From Bradyrhizobiaceae bacterium (GTDB lineage Bacteria; Pseudomonadota; Alphaproteobacteria; Rhizobiales; Aestuariivirgaceae), in NCBI GenBank assembly GCA_947475225.1, contig CANJMQ010000047.1, forward strand, positions 1 to 32,999: a DNA stretch of 32,999 bases, given 5' to 3'. This document shows, piece by piece, positions 1 through 8,399 of this stretch (position 1 is the stretch's first letter; the number at the start of each line of letters is the position of its first letter). The translations under genes were made by a program, and so were the position numbers. The notes below the pieces were generated by a model. It was not told the DNA's origin, did not search any database, and saw only the letters and a program-made list of their open reading frames with translations.

Positions 1-49
1 ACTTCGGAAACCCCAATTCTGCCCGGTCCAGCACGTCCATGGCTTCCTA

Positions 50-280
50 CTACATATAGTAGGTGTATGCGTCAACCGGATAGGCACGGTCCGTTGTATT
101 GATCACGCCACCTGCTTGCACCGTGCCGACATTGCCCGTGGTGTTGAGGGTCTGGGTGGTGGTTACCGGCGAATCGGCGGTGGTGATCTTAAAGTCATTC
201 GCCCCGGCATTGATCGCCAGAACAAGGGCAGAGGCGGACACGCCGCACGACAGGACAAGGCTGCGCTTCAAGAGTTTCAT
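50..280 (-). pseudogene. Truncated autotransporter-like N-terminal fragment
   Basis: This 76-residue reading frame starts with a Sec-type signal peptide: basic KLLKR, a hydrophobic stretch, and a likely cleavage after AGAN. A Thr/Asn/Gly-rich segment follows (ITTADSPVTTTQTL, then VGTVQAGGVINT). That composition resembles the first beta-helix strands of autotransporter (type V) passenger domains, which normally run for hundreds of residues and end in an outer-membrane barrel. Here a TAG stop at 50-52 ends the frame after about 50 mature residues. The in-frame sequence beyond the stop, to the window edge, shows no repeat pattern. I infer a decayed or truncated autotransporter; a genuine small secreted protein is the alternative. 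The ATG at 278-280 has only a weak upstream purine run (GGGGGAAC). Confidence 0.4.
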
Positions 281-395
281 CGTTCCCCCACAGAATCGCC
301 CTTGTTATCAAGGTCCGCATCCCATCTGGGGAACAGTTTCTAAGTGACGGGAGCGGTTCGGCAATCGAGGGAAACACCTAGGGCCAAAATGCCTG

Positions 396-1373
396 CTATG
401 GTTGCAGTCCGGCGCCCGCGGTTTCAAGCAGCAGTTCCGCCATGGTCTCGTTGGTGATGAGCCCGTTGATGAGCCTGCCGCGGAGCGCGCCCTTCACGGC
501 GCGCAGACGGGCGACGGCCATGGCGACGCCGATCACCTTCTTCTCGGCGGGCTGGTCCAGCGGCACGCTCAGCACGCGGTCATTGGTCAGGCCCTCGATC
601 AGGCTGCCCTGTGCATCGAAGGCCCAGCCGGTGATCTCGCCCACCGCACCGGCGCGCATCAGCGCGCGAATCTCGTCATGGCGCACGAAACCGTCGCGCA
701 GCAGGGCCGCCGTCTCGTCCACCGTGCCGATGCCGATGAAGGTGACATCGGCCTGGCGGGCCAGCTCGATCACGTTGCGCAGGGTCTTCTGCGACAGCAG
801 CAGCGTCTTCTCATGCACCGTGGGGGCAATCACCGGCAGCGGCATGGGGTAATGCGGCGCCTTCACGCGGTCGCCGATGCGGCTCACCACGTCGAACAGT
901 GACGCCGAACCATCAGGCGCGATATTGCCGACGAGTGACACCAGCTTGTGTTGCGGGCAGTCCATGGGGCTCACCTGCTCCACCATGGCGCGCAGCATGC
1001 GGCCGGTGCCCATGGCGCAGATGACCGGGTGCTGCGATACGAGGTAGCGCTCGAGCTCCGCCGCAGCCGCCTCGGCCACGCCGAGTGAATCCGAAGTTGA
1101 GGCCGGGTCGGCTGGAACCACCTCGCACATGTTGAGGCCATAGACCTCCTTGAGACGGCCGGACAACTCGATGCAGCGGCCGATGGGATGGTCGAGCCTG
1201 ACCTTGATCAGCTTCTCGCTCACCGCGAGGGAGACAAGCCGCTGTGCCGTCTGGCGGGAAACGCCCAGTTTCTTCGCAATCTCGTCCTGGGTGTTGCCGG
1301 CGATGTAATAGAGCCAGCCGGCGCGCGCCGCATCGTCAAGCCTGTCGCTGTCCGCGTCGATCTTCCGGGTCAT
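396..1373 (-). CDS. SorC/DeoR-family sugar-binding transcriptional regulator
   Basis: This 325-residue protein has the SorC layout. A short N-terminal helix-turn-helix occupies about residues 26-47 (GNTQDEIAKKLGVSRQTAQR). A large effector domain related to phosphosugar isomerases follows, with GTGRMLRAMVEQ and FIGIGTV segments. SorC regulators sense phosphorylated sugars or polyols and control transport or catabolic operons; the effector here cannot be read from sequence. I chose the ATG at 1371-1373 because GGAAAGGTG lies just upstream; a GTG at 1394 would add seven residues. The gene follows the HAD phosphatase on the same strand with a 23-bp gap, so the two are probably co-transcribed. In rhizobia this regulator type is commonly found with polyol transport genes, but no such operon is complete in this window. 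Confidence 0.88.
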   Translation of the reverse strand: MTRKIDADSDRLDDAARAGWLYYIAGNTQDEIAKKLGVSRQTAQRLVSLAVSEKLIKVRLDHPIGRCIELSGRLKEVYGLNMCEVVPADPASTSDSLGVAEAAAAELERYLVSQHPVICAMGTGRMLRAMVEQVSPMDCPQHKLVSLVGNIAPDGSASLFDVVSRIGDRVKAPHYPMPLPVIAPTVHEKTLLLSQKTLRNVIELARQADVTFIGIGTVDETAALLRDGFVRHDEIRALMRAGAVGEITGWAFDAQGSLIEGLTNDRVLSVPLDQPAEKKVIGVAMAVARLRAVKGALRGRLINGLITNETMAELLLETAGAGLQP

Positions 1374-1396
1374 GCCATCACCTTTCCCGAACACAA

Positions 1397-2095
1397 CTAA
1401 GGTGAGAGGGCCGAAGAGGAAAGCCCCAATTCACGAAAGGCGGCTGCCAGCTCGCGCATGCCCGGCAGGGCGCGCTGCGGCGTGAGGTCCGGTGGCAGCC
1501 GGTAGCCCGCCCGCACGTGGCAGCCACCGGCGAAGTGCCAGACCTCCATGCCCGCAGCGAGCCCGGCCCGCACGCCCAGCTCGCTATCCTCGATGACCAG
1601 GCAAGCCGCCGGTGCAATACCCATCTTCGCGGCAGCATGCAGGAACAGGTCCGGCGCGGGCTTTCCCCGCTGCACCTCGGAGGCGGTGAAGCAGCGGCCC
1701 TCGAAGAATTGCGCAAGGCCCGACGCACGCAGCGACAGCGACAGCCGCCGCGGGCTCGAACTGGTGGCGAGGCAGAAGGGCGAGCGCAGCTCCGCCAGCA
1801 CCTCCGCCACGCCTGCCATCGGTTTCAGCTCGGCTTCCAGCGTCACAAAGAGGCGGTCGCGATAGCGGCTCTCGAAATCCTCGGGCAAGGGTCTTCCGAA
1901 ACGCTCCTTCGCACGCAGTGCCGCAGCGGCAAAGCTGCGGCCGAGGAAGTCGCTGCGGAAGGCCTCCTCGGAGAGCGGAAAACCGTCTTCCATCATCATG
2001 GCCATCAGCACGCCCGCGCTCAGCATCTCGCTGTCCACCAGCACGCCGTCACAATCGAAGATGACCAGCTGCGGCGCGGACCCTGTGCCGTCCAC
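1397..2095 (-). CDS. HAD-superfamily phosphatase / beta-phosphoglucomutase-like hydrolase
   Basis: This 232-residue cytoplasmic HAD hydrolase has all four motifs: nucleophile motif I FDCDGVLVDSE (D14 and D16), motif II ATSSS, the motif III lysine in GKPAPD, and motif IV VIEDSELG. A helical cap sits between motifs I and II, as in the phosphoglycolate phosphatase/beta-phosphoglucomutase subgroup, and the length is normal for that group. The substrate is probably a small phosphosugar, but that is inference. The start is a GTG (2093-2095) preceded by GAGGG. The gene lies 12 bp after the EEP phosphodiesterase gene and directly before the SorC regulator. The pairing of sugar-phosphate phosphatase with sugar-sensing regulator suggests one carbohydrate-linked operon. 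Confidence 0.88.
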   Translation of the reverse strand: MDGTGSAPQLVIFDCDGVLVDSEMLSAGVLMAMMMEDGFPLSEEAFRSDFLGRSFAAAALRAKERFGRPLPEDFESRYRDRLFVTLEAELKPMAGVAEVLAELRSPFCLATSSSPRRLSLSLRASGLAQFFEGRCFTASEVQRGKPAPDLFLHAAAKMGIAPAACLVIEDSELGVRAGLAAGMEVWHFAGGCHVRAGYRLPPDLTPQRALPGMRELAAAFRELGLSSSALSP

Positions 2096-2106
2096 GGAAT
2101 GCGCCC

Positions 2107-2946
2107 TCAGCCGCCGGCCGCGGCAAGCCCGCGCGTGACGCCGATCACCGCCTTCACCGGCAGATGATCCGAGGCGATGCGCGACAGTTCCGTCTCCACC
2201 GCCTGCATCTCATAGACGGTCACATGCCGGTTGGTGAGCACGCGGTCCAGGGGCCACAGCGGAAAGCGCGAGGGGAAGCTGGCGATCGTCATGTCGACGT
2301 CGGAGAGGTGGGTGTCGAAGGGCTTCAGGGCCGAGCGCCCGCCGGTGCGCCACTCGTTGGTATCGCCCAGCAGGATCACCGCCCGGTCATCGCCCGGATG
2401 GGAGGCGGTGAGGATCGCCTCGGCCTGGCGGGCGCGGGAGGATTTCAAGAGCCCCAGATGCGCGCCGATGATGCGCAGCGGCAGGCCGGAGAACTCGAAG
2501 TCGACCAGCACTGCGCCGCGCGGCTCGAAGCCCGGCAGCGTCATCTTGTGGACGTTGGCCACCGTGCCGCTGGCCTCGCGGTAAAGGATCACGTTGCCAT
2601 GCCAGCCGTGGCTGAGCTTGCGCGAGCCCACGTCCAGCACCGAGCGGTAGCCGCCCTTCTCGTAAAGCGCCTTGAGGTCGAGGAGGCCCCGGCGGCTGCC
2701 GAAGCGCTGGTCCGCCTCCTGCAGGGCCACGATGTCGGCGCCGAGTTCCAGCACGACGCTGAGGATGCGGCCGGGGTCGAACACGCCATCGGTGCCCACG
2801 CATTTGTGAACATTGTAGGAGGCGACCGAAATGGTCAGCGCGGGGTCATGCCCGACATGGGTTGGGTGCTTCTGCGCGACCGGTGCCGGCTCACGGCCGG
2901 CCACGCGGGTGAGGTTCCGGCGCAGTGCTGGAACGATATGTTTCAT
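2107..2946 (-). CDS. Endonuclease/exonuclease/phosphatase (EEP) family phosphodiesterase
   Basis: This is a 279-residue member of the EEP (DNase I/exonuclease III/inositol phosphatase) fold. The visible active-site pattern is N45 in ASYNVHK, E77 in ALQEAD, a histidine in IIGAHLG, the D/N pair in LLGDTNEW, and the final D260-H261 in SDHLPV. These residues bind Mg2+ and cleave phosphodiester or phosphomonoester bonds; the substrate is unknown. There is no signal peptide. The frame stays open upstream to an ATG at 2982, but that extension is the translation of an intergenic palindrome (2962-2992), so I start at the ATG at 2944-2946, with GAGG upstream. The gene is divergent from the phospholipase D-like gene. 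This neighbour pair hints at phospholipid or phosphodiester metabolism, but that is inference. Confidence 0.85.
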   Translation of the reverse strand: MKHIVPALRRNLTRVAGREPAPVAQKHPTHVGHDPALTISVASYNVHKCVGTDGVFDPGRILSVVLELGADIVALQEADQRFGSRRGLLDLKALYEKGGYRSVLDVGSRKLSHGWHGNVILYREASGTVANVHKMTLPGFEPRGAVLVDFEFSGLPLRIIGAHLGLLKSSRARQAEAILTASHPGDDRAVILLGDTNEWRTGGRSALKPFDTHLSDVDMTIASFPSRFPLWPLDRVLTNRHVTVYEMQAVETELSRIASDHLPVKAVIGVTRGLAAAGG

Positions 2947-2961
2947 CGTGCATTCATCCTC

Positions 2962-2992
2962 GTCATCCGGGCCGTGCTCCACCCCGGATGAC
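2962..2992. repeat. Intergenic palindrome, 10-bp perfect arms
   Basis: GTCATCCGGG (2962-2971) is followed after 11 bases by its exact reverse complement CCCGGATGAC (2983-2992). This is the form of the short REP-like palindromes common between rhizobial genes. It lies in the divergent spacer between the EEP gene and the phospholipase D-like gene, and it explains the spurious N-terminal extension of the EEP frame. Confidence 0.75.
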
Positions 2993-3074
2993 TCACGCTC
3001 TTTGGCATGACAAGGTGCCCAGTCGGACGCGCAGCTTCAAGACTGATCTTGGCGCTAACATGACGGGCTGACGA

Positions 3075-4646
3075 TTGCACCTTTCTTTCCACATCTGGGC
3101 CCTGCTGGCTGTCGCCGCGGCGATCCTTGTCATCCTCGGCCTCGCCGCCATCGACGCCTTTGGCCGGGTGGCCCAGCGCCGCCTGGGCGCGCCCACCCTG
3201 TCGCTTCCCGTGCAGCCGGAGCAGACGGCGCTCGACCGCGCCATCGCTCCATTGCTGACGGAACACCCCGGGGAAAGCGGACTGATGCTGATGACCGCGA
3301 GCCTCGTCGCCTTCCGCGCCCGGCTTGAAACCGCCCGCCTCGCCGGCCGCAGCCTCGACCTGCAATATTATTTCTGGAAGAGCGACCTCACCGGCCAGCT
3401 GCTCATGCGCGAGGTGGTGGCGGCAGCGAAACGCGGCGTGCGGGTCAGGCTCCTCCTCGACGACATCAACTCCTTCGGCTTCGACCCCTCGCTGCTGGCG
3501 CTCGACAGCCACCCCAACATCGAGGTGCGCCTGTTCAATCCCAGCCGCAGCCGCACCAACAGCTTCCGCCGCGGCCTCGAGATTGCCTGCAAGTATTTCA
3601 CCGCCACGCGGCGCATGCACAACAAGTGCTGGCTGGCCGACGGGCGGGTGCTCATCGCGGGGGGCCGCAACATCGGGGATGAATATTTCGATGCCTCGCA
3701 GGAGGCGAATTTCCATGACATCGACGTGCTGGCGGTGGGCCATTGCCTCGCCGAGGCTCAGGCCAGTTTCGACCGTTACTGGAACAGCGAACCGGCACTG
3801 CCCATTCGCAGCCTGCACAAGCTCCGCCGCCTGCGCCGCCCGCGCTTCAAACGGCTCTCGGCACGGCTGGAGGCCCATGCAACGTCCAACCGTGCGGTGG
3901 CTATGCTCCGGCATATGGAGTCACACGCCAAGGCGCCGGACTTCACCAGTGCCAGCCTGCTGCAGTGGTCGACGGGCGTCGATGTCATGGCCGACCCGCC
4001 CGAGAAGGCGGCAGGCCGCGCGCGCGAGACATGGATGGGCGCGCGCATCAACGGGCTCATCGCCGACGCGCGGGAAAGCCTGCTCGTCAGCTCGCCCTAT
4101 TTCATCCCCGGCACGGCGGGCGCGCGCACGCTGGCCGGCCTCGCCAGTGCCGGCTGCAAGGTCCGCATCCTCACCAATTCGCTGGCAGCAACTGACGTCA
4201 TCGCCGTGCATGGCGCCTATGCCCGCTATCGCCGCGCACTGCTCTTGGCCGGCATCGAGCTCCACGAAATGAAGCCGGAGCCGAAACGCCGCCGCGCCTC
4301 GCTCCTTGGCTCGCGCACCGCGAGCCTGCACACCAAGGCCTTCGTCATCGATGGCGCACAGGGTTTCGTCGGGTCCTTCAACCTCGACCCGCGCTCGGCC
4401 TCGATCAACACCGAGATGGGGCTGCTCTTCCGCTGCCCGCGCCTCGCGCAGCAACTGAAATCCGCTCTCGAGGCACAGATGAGGCCCGACGTCAGCTATA
4501 CGCTGGCGCTGCGCCACGACCGCCTGGTCTGGACCGAACGCAAGGACGGCCACGACCTCGCGCACGCGTCCGAGCCCGCGGCCCCGCTGCGGCGCTATCT
4601 GCCGGCGTGGCTGATCTCGTGGCTGCCGATTGAATCGCAGCTGTGA
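3075..4646 (+). CDS. Phospholipase D / cardiolipin synthase-like protein
   Basis: This 523-residue protein has two HKD motifs, the signature of the phospholipase D superfamily: H182-N-K184 with D189 (HNKCWLAD), and H419-T-K421 with D426 (HTKAFVID). Each is followed by the usual Gly/Asn/Ser stretch (GGRNIGDEYFD and GSFNLDPRS). A single hydrophobic segment at residues 6-27 anchors the N-terminus in the inner membrane. The architecture fits ClsC/YmdC-type enzymes that transfer phosphatidyl groups to make cardiolipin, or a related phosphodiesterase. No ATG is available near the N-terminus; a TTG at 3075 best includes the membrane anchor, but the ribosome-binding site is weak, so the start is uncertain. 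It is convergent with the membrane-protein gene ending at 4686. Confidence 0.88.
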   Translation: MHLSFHIWALLAVAAAILVILGLAAIDAFGRVAQRRLGAPTLSLPVQPEQTALDRAIAPLLTEHPGESGLMLMTASLVAFRARLETARLAGRSLDLQYYFWKSDLTGQLLMREVVAAAKRGVRVRLLLDDINSFGFDPSLLALDSHPNIEVRLFNPSRSRTNSFRRGLEIACKYFTATRRMHNKCWLADGRVLIAGGRNIGDEYFDASQEANFHDIDVLAVGHCLAEAQASFDRYWNSEPALPIRSLHKLRRLRRPRFKRLSARLEAHATSNRAVAMLRHMESHAKAPDFTSASLLQWSTGVDVMADPPEKAAGRARETWMGARINGLIADARESLLVSSPYFIPGTAGARTLAGLASAGCKVRILTNSLAATDVIAVHGAYARYRRALLLAGIELHEMKPEPKRRRASLLGSRTASLHTKAFVIDGAQGFVGSFNLDPRSASINTEMGLLFRCPRLAQQLKSALEAQMRPDVSYTLALRHDRLVWTERKDGHDLAHASEPAAPLRRYLPAWLISWLPIESQL

Positions 4647-4648
4647 CA

Positions 4649-4671
4649 TCTCCCGCTCCTTCAGCGGGAGA
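4649..4671. terminator. Stem-loop between convergent genes (possible bidirectional terminator)
   Basis: TCTCCCGCT (4649-4657) pairs perfectly with AGCGGGAGA (4663-4671) across a 5-base loop. It sits in the 39-bp gap between two convergent genes. There is no T-run on either side, so a role in termination is plausible but not proven. It could equally be a REP-type intergenic palindrome. Confidence 0.5.
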
Positions 4672-4685
4672 GGACGTTGTTGGCT

Positions 4686-6059
4686 CTACGAAATCGCCGG
4701 TGCCCCCAGCAGCCACAATCCAAAACCCGTGTAGGCCACCATGCACAGCGCCAGCGGCAGCTCGAGCGTCATCACGCGTTGGGCGGAAGGCCCCTCCTCC
4801 ACCACCATGGAATGCGCCACGGCGACGCCGATGACGTGGCCGATCACCAGTGCCGCCGTCTGCGCCACATAGATGGCCAGCGCGCCGGACGCCGTGTTCT
4901 GGAAGGAGGTCATCACATGCGCGTGCCCGATGCCGAGGAGATTGGCATCCGTCTCGAAGGGATCATTCAGCGCCAGCAGCAGATATTGCGACTTCACCAG
5001 CGTGTCGGCCAGGTAATGCGCGAAGTGATAGGCAATCGAGATCGGGATCAGCGAATAGACCAGCCGCCCGCACAATCGCGCGAGAGAGTGCGGTCTCCCG
5101 GCCAACGCCCAACCGGCCCACACCGCCGCGAAGAAGCCCGCCGCCAGCACACCGCTCACCAGCAGGATGCCGAGCGTGTTCGCTCCCATCACCTCCGAGC
5201 GGCCCGGAAAATCCAGCGGGTTGATGCCGATCATCGAGAGCCACAGGAAGGTGTTGGCGAAGCCGTCGAAGGTGATGCAGCCCAGCGTCAGCAGCACGAA
5301 GATCACGCCACTCAGCGGCAGCACCGGCAGCGACAGCAATCCGGCACCCGGCCACCGGAGCCCGCCCCGTCCAAACGGAGCGGCAGCGCCGAGCTGCGAC
5401 AGGAACACCGCAAAGGGATCGGCACGGCCAAGCCACGCCTTCAGCCCAAAGGCCAGCACGCCCGCGAAGCTGACCGCGAGATAGACCAGCACCGCGACCG
5501 CGAGGATCGCCGGGTCTTCCGGCGCCGGATAGACCAGCTGGAACCACGCGAAGCCGAAGAAGATGAGAACGGCAGGCCAGTAGGACGCCCAGGGCGGGTA
5601 GCGCAGCGGCGCCGCGTTCGCCGCGCGCCCGAAACGGCCTGTCAGCAGCGCATGCGGCCCGGTGAAGGGGTTGATCGCCTCCCACAGGTTTCCGAACAGC
5701 GGATGCAGAATCACGATCTCCACCCACCACAGCGTCCAGATGGCGAGCGGCAGCAGGTTCTCGACCGGGTCGCGCGGCCCTGCGAAGCCCACGAAGATGA
5801 GCGCGGCAAGGATGAGCGCGGAGACAAGGCTCATCACCTGCGCCACGATTGGCGACAACGGCGCCACGGATGCGGGCGCCTTCATTGCCAGCCGCGGCAG
5901 CCGCGACACCATGATGAAGGAGACAAGCACCGCCAGCGCGCCACCCGCGATCACCCAGCCCGTGGGCAGCAGCATCACGAAGCCGCGGCCTGCGGCATGC
6001 GCGAAGGCCGGTGCCGCCAGCAGGCAGAGGGCGGCGACGGCAAGGGCCAGCCGCTTCAT
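4686..6059 (-). CDS. Polytopic inner-membrane protein at the end of the LIV transporter operon (FedB/fenitrothion hydrolase-like)
   Basis: This 457-residue protein has an N-terminal signal-like segment (residues 1-18, ending APAFAHA) and about ten hydrophobic helices. The last quarter carries conserved histidines (AYHFAHYLAD, GIGHAHVMTS) that could bind metal or haem. From memory, similar membrane proteins in rhizobia are sometimes labelled fenitrothion hydrolase (FedB); I have not verified that, and it need not reflect the natural function. The frame remains open upstream through the whole of livF. The ATG at 6057-6059 is the sensible start, because it follows the livF stop by two bases and begins the signal-like sequence. 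Its position as last gene of livJHMGF implies co-expression with the transporter. A role in handling the imported compound is inference. Confidence 0.7.
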   Translation of the reverse strand: MKRLALAVAALCLLAAPAFAHAAGRGFVMLLPTGWVIAGGALAVLVSFIMVSRLPRLAMKAPASVAPLSPIVAQVMSLVSALILAALIFVGFAGPRDPVENLLPLAIWTLWWVEIVILHPLFGNLWEAINPFTGPHALLTGRFGRAANAAPLRYPPWASYWPAVLIFFGFAWFQLVYPAPEDPAILAVAVLVYLAVSFAGVLAFGLKAWLGRADPFAVFLSQLGAAAPFGRGGLRWPGAGLLSLPVLPLSGVIFVLLTLGCITFDGFANTFLWLSMIGINPLDFPGRSEVMGANTLGILLVSGVLAAGFFAAVWAGWALAGRPHSLARLCGRLVYSLIPISIAYHFAHYLADTLVKSQYLLLALNDPFETDANLLGIGHAHVMTSFQNTASGALAIYVAQTAALVIGHVIGVAVAHSMVVEEGPSAQRVMTLELPLALCMVAYTGFGLWLLGAPAIS

Positions 6060-6061
6060 GG

Positions 6062-6757
6062 TCAGATGCCCACGTAGCGGTCGATCAGTGCGCGGTCCGT
6101 GGCGAGGTCGGCCGCATTCTCGAGCCCGGTGACGCGGCCATTCTCCACGAAGGCCACACGGTCGGCCACGGGCAGCACCGCATCGACGCGCTGCTCGACC
6201 AGCAGCGTGGTCACGCCATGCGCCTTGAGGTCCAGCACCGACTGGCGGATGCGCGCGATCATCGCCGGCATCAGCCCTTCGGTCGGCTCGTCGAGCAGCA
6301 GCAGCTTGGGGCTGATGCACAGGGCGCGCGCCATGGCCAGCATCTGCTGCTCGCCACCGCTCATCGTGCCGGCGCGCTGGCTGAGGCGGCCCTTCAGCAG
6401 CGGAAACAATGTCAGCACGTGCTCCAGCACGTGCGCCCCGGAGTTCCGCGTCATCAGCCCGACCTTCAGGTTCTCCATCACGGTGAGGTCGGAGAACAGC
6501 CGCCGCCCCTGCGGCACGTAGCCCACGCCGTGGCGCGGCACTTCATGGGCGGGCAGCTTCGACAGGTCCGTGCCATCGAGCGTGATCGAACCGCCGCGCG
6601 CCGGAACGAGGCCCATGATGGCCTTCAGCGCCGTGGTCTTGCCCGCACCGTTGCGGCCGAGCAGGCACAGGATCTCGCCCTTCTCCGCCGTGAGCGAGAA
6701 GCCGCGCAGCACCTGCGCTGCGCCGTAGAAGCAGTCAACCCCGCGCATCTCGAACAT
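6062..6757 (-). CDS. livF: Branched-chain amino acid-type ABC transporter, ATPase LivF
   Basis: This 231-residue ABC ATPase is the second nucleotide-binding subunit of a LIV (HAAT-family) importer. It shows Walker A GRNGAGKTT, a Q-loop in GYVPQGRRLF, signature SGGEQQMLAMARAL, Walker B LLLLDEPTEGL, and the H-loop position occupied by Q in LLVEQRVD, which is usual for LivF. Length and order are typical. Its ATG overlaps the livG stop by one base (TGATG), so translation is coupled. The transported solute could be branched-chain amino acids, amides, urea or an aromatic compound; ATPase subunits do not reveal it. Confidence 0.92.
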   Translation of the reverse strand: MFEMRGVDCFYGAAQVLRGFSLTAEKGEILCLLGRNGAGKTTALKAIMGLVPARGGSITLDGTDLSKLPAHEVPRHGVGYVPQGRRLFSDLTVMENLKVGLMTRNSGAHVLEHVLTLFPLLKGRLSQRAGTMSGGEQQMLAMARALCISPKLLLLDEPTEGLMPAMIARIRQSVLDLKAHGVTTLLVEQRVDAVLPVADRVAFVENGRVTGLENAADLATDRALIDRYVGI

Positions 6758-7452
6758 CAGCCGGTCCCCAGATAGGCGGCCTGCACTGCCGGGTTGGCGC
6801 GGATGTCTTCAGGCGTTCCCTCGGCGAGGATCGCGCCGCGATCCAGCACGGTGATGCGGTGGGCAAGTTCCATCACCAGAGGCATGTTGTGCTCGATGAG
6901 CAGCACGGTCGCATCCTGCGCCACGCCGCGGACAAGGCCGATGAAATTATCGATCTCGGCATCGGAGAGGCCCTGCGTCGGTTCATCCAGAATCAAAAGC
7001 TTCGGTTTCAGGGCCAGCCCCATTGCCACTTCCAGGAGGCGCTGGTGGCCATAGGCCAATGTCCCTGCGACCTGCGAGGCGCGATCTGCCAAGCCAACCC
7101 GTTCCAGCGGTTCGAGGCTTGCCGTGCCGCCCGGCCGATGGGCGGCCAGCGCCACGTTCTCGGCCACCGAGAGGTTGGCGTAGATCGAGGTGATCTGGAA
7201 CGTATAGGCGATGCCCTTCTGCACGCGTCGGAAAGCGGGGAGTGCGGTCACGTCCGCGCCCTCGAACAGGATGGTGCCCGCACTCGGCGCGATGCGGCCC
7301 GAGATCAGGCTCACGAAGGTGGTCTTGCCGGCACCATTGGGCCCTATCACCGCGCGCACCTCGCCCTTCTCGACGCGAAAGTTCACGTCGCTCACGGCCT
7401 TGAGCCCGCCGAAGTTCTTCGACAGCCCATGGGTTTCGAGCAGCACCGTCAT
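6757..7452 (-). CDS. livG: Branched-chain amino acid-type ABC transporter, ATPase LivG
   Basis: This 231-residue ATPase has Walker A GPNGAGKTT, a Q-loop in YTFQITSIY, a degenerate signature LAYGHQRLLEVA, Walker B LLILDEPTQGL and an H-loop LLIEHNM. The signature lacks the usual SGG, which is normal for LivG, where LSYG-Q is common. I chose the ATG at 7450-7452 because it forms an ATGA overlap with the livM stop; an ATG at 7467 would add five residues. It is smaller than E. coli LivG (255 residues), mainly through a shorter segment between Walker A and the signature. Confidence 0.92.
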   Translation of the reverse strand: MTVLLETHGLSKNFGGLKAVSDVNFRVEKGEVRAVIGPNGAGKTTFVSLISGRIAPSAGTILFEGADVTALPAFRRVQKGIAYTFQITSIYANLSVAENVALAAHRPGGTASLEPLERVGLADRASQVAGTLAYGHQRLLEVAMGLALKPKLLILDEPTQGLSDAEIDNFIGLVRGVAQDATVLLIEHNMPLVMELAHRITVLDRGAILAEGTPEDIRANPAVQAAYLGTG

Positions 7453-8399
7453 GGCAGCCACCGCCACCAGCGTTGGCGCAGCGTGCCGAGAATCCCCTTG
7501 GGAAAGAACAGCACCAGCAGGATCAGCACCATGCCCACGAACAAGAGGCTCGCGGAGGTGAAGCCGGAGGCGAAGTCAACCAGCAGGAACATCAGTGCCG
7601 TGCCGAGCACCGGACCCAGCACGGTGGCGGCGCCGCCCAGCAGCGTCCACAGCAGTGGATTGATGGAATACTGGATCGAGGCCAGCGTCGCGCCCGCATA
7701 GGCAAAGAGCAGCGCATAGACTGCACCTGAGAAGGCCGCGAAGGCGCCGGACAGCACAAAGGCGATGAGCTTGTAGAGCTTCACGTCATAGCCCAGCATC
7801 GCCGTGCGGTTCTCGTTCTCGCGGATCGCCACCAGCACATGCCCGATCTTCGAGCGCACCACGACGAGGCACAGCGCGATCGCCACTGCGAGGAAGGCCA
7901 GCGCGATGTTGTAGCGCAACACCGGGTCCGCGAGGTTCACGGCCGTACCAAACGCCGAGAACGCACGCTCGCTGTCCTTGATGACGATGCCCTCGTCGCC
8001 GCGCGTGATATCGCCGAAGTAGAGCACGGTGAGAAACGCCGCCTGCGAAAACATCAGCGTCACGATCATGAAGGCCACGCCGTTCGCCCTCAACGCAATG
8101 AGGCCAATGACGAAGGACACGATGACCCCGCAGGCCAGCGCGAAGAGAAACGCCTCCGGCACCGCCATGCCGAGCCTGGTGACGCCGAGAGCCGCCGCAT
8201 AGAGACCCGTTGCGAAGAACATCGCGTGCCCGAGGCTCAGGAGGCCCGCATAGCCGAACAGGATGTTGTAGCCCAGCGCATAGATCGCCAGCACCATGAT
8301 GCGGGTGATGGTCAGCACCGCATAGTCAGAGGCCACGAACTGGAGGAGGAACAGCGCCAGGATCACCGCGCCATGCAGCATCACGATGCGGGCCGTCAT
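7449..8399 (-). CDS. livM: Branched-chain amino acid-type ABC transporter, permease LivM
   Basis: This 316-residue inner-membrane permease has about nine or ten hydrophobic segments. It carries the family motifs GYAGLLSLGHAMFF near the N-terminus and the cytoplasmic EAA-like loop AIRENENRTAMLGYDV that contacts the ATPases. The ATG at 8397-8399 overlaps the livH stop in an ATGA arrangement, which fixes the start although the frame is open further upstream. With LivH it should form the heterodimeric transmembrane channel. Confidence 0.92.
   Translation of the reverse strand: MTARIVMLHGAVILALFLLQFVASDYAVLTITRIMVLAIYALGYNILFGYAGLLSLGHAMFFATGLYAAALGVTRLGMAVPEAFLFALACGVIVSFVIGLIALRANGVAFMIVTLMFSQAAFLTVLYFGDITRGDEGIVIKDSERAFSAFGTAVNLADPVLRYNIALAFLAVAIALCLVVVRSKIGHVLVAIRENENRTAMLGYDVKLYKLIAFVLSGAFAAFSGAVYALLFAYAGATLASIQYSINPLLWTLLGGAATVLGPVLGTALMFLLVDFASGFTSASLLFVGMVLILLVLFFPKGILGTLRQRWWRWLP

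Noticed and set aside
6060..6320. Upstream extension of the membrane-protein frame into livF
   Set aside because: It is fully inside livF, which has complete ABC motifs. The ATG at 6059 begins a signal-like sequence directly after the livF stop.
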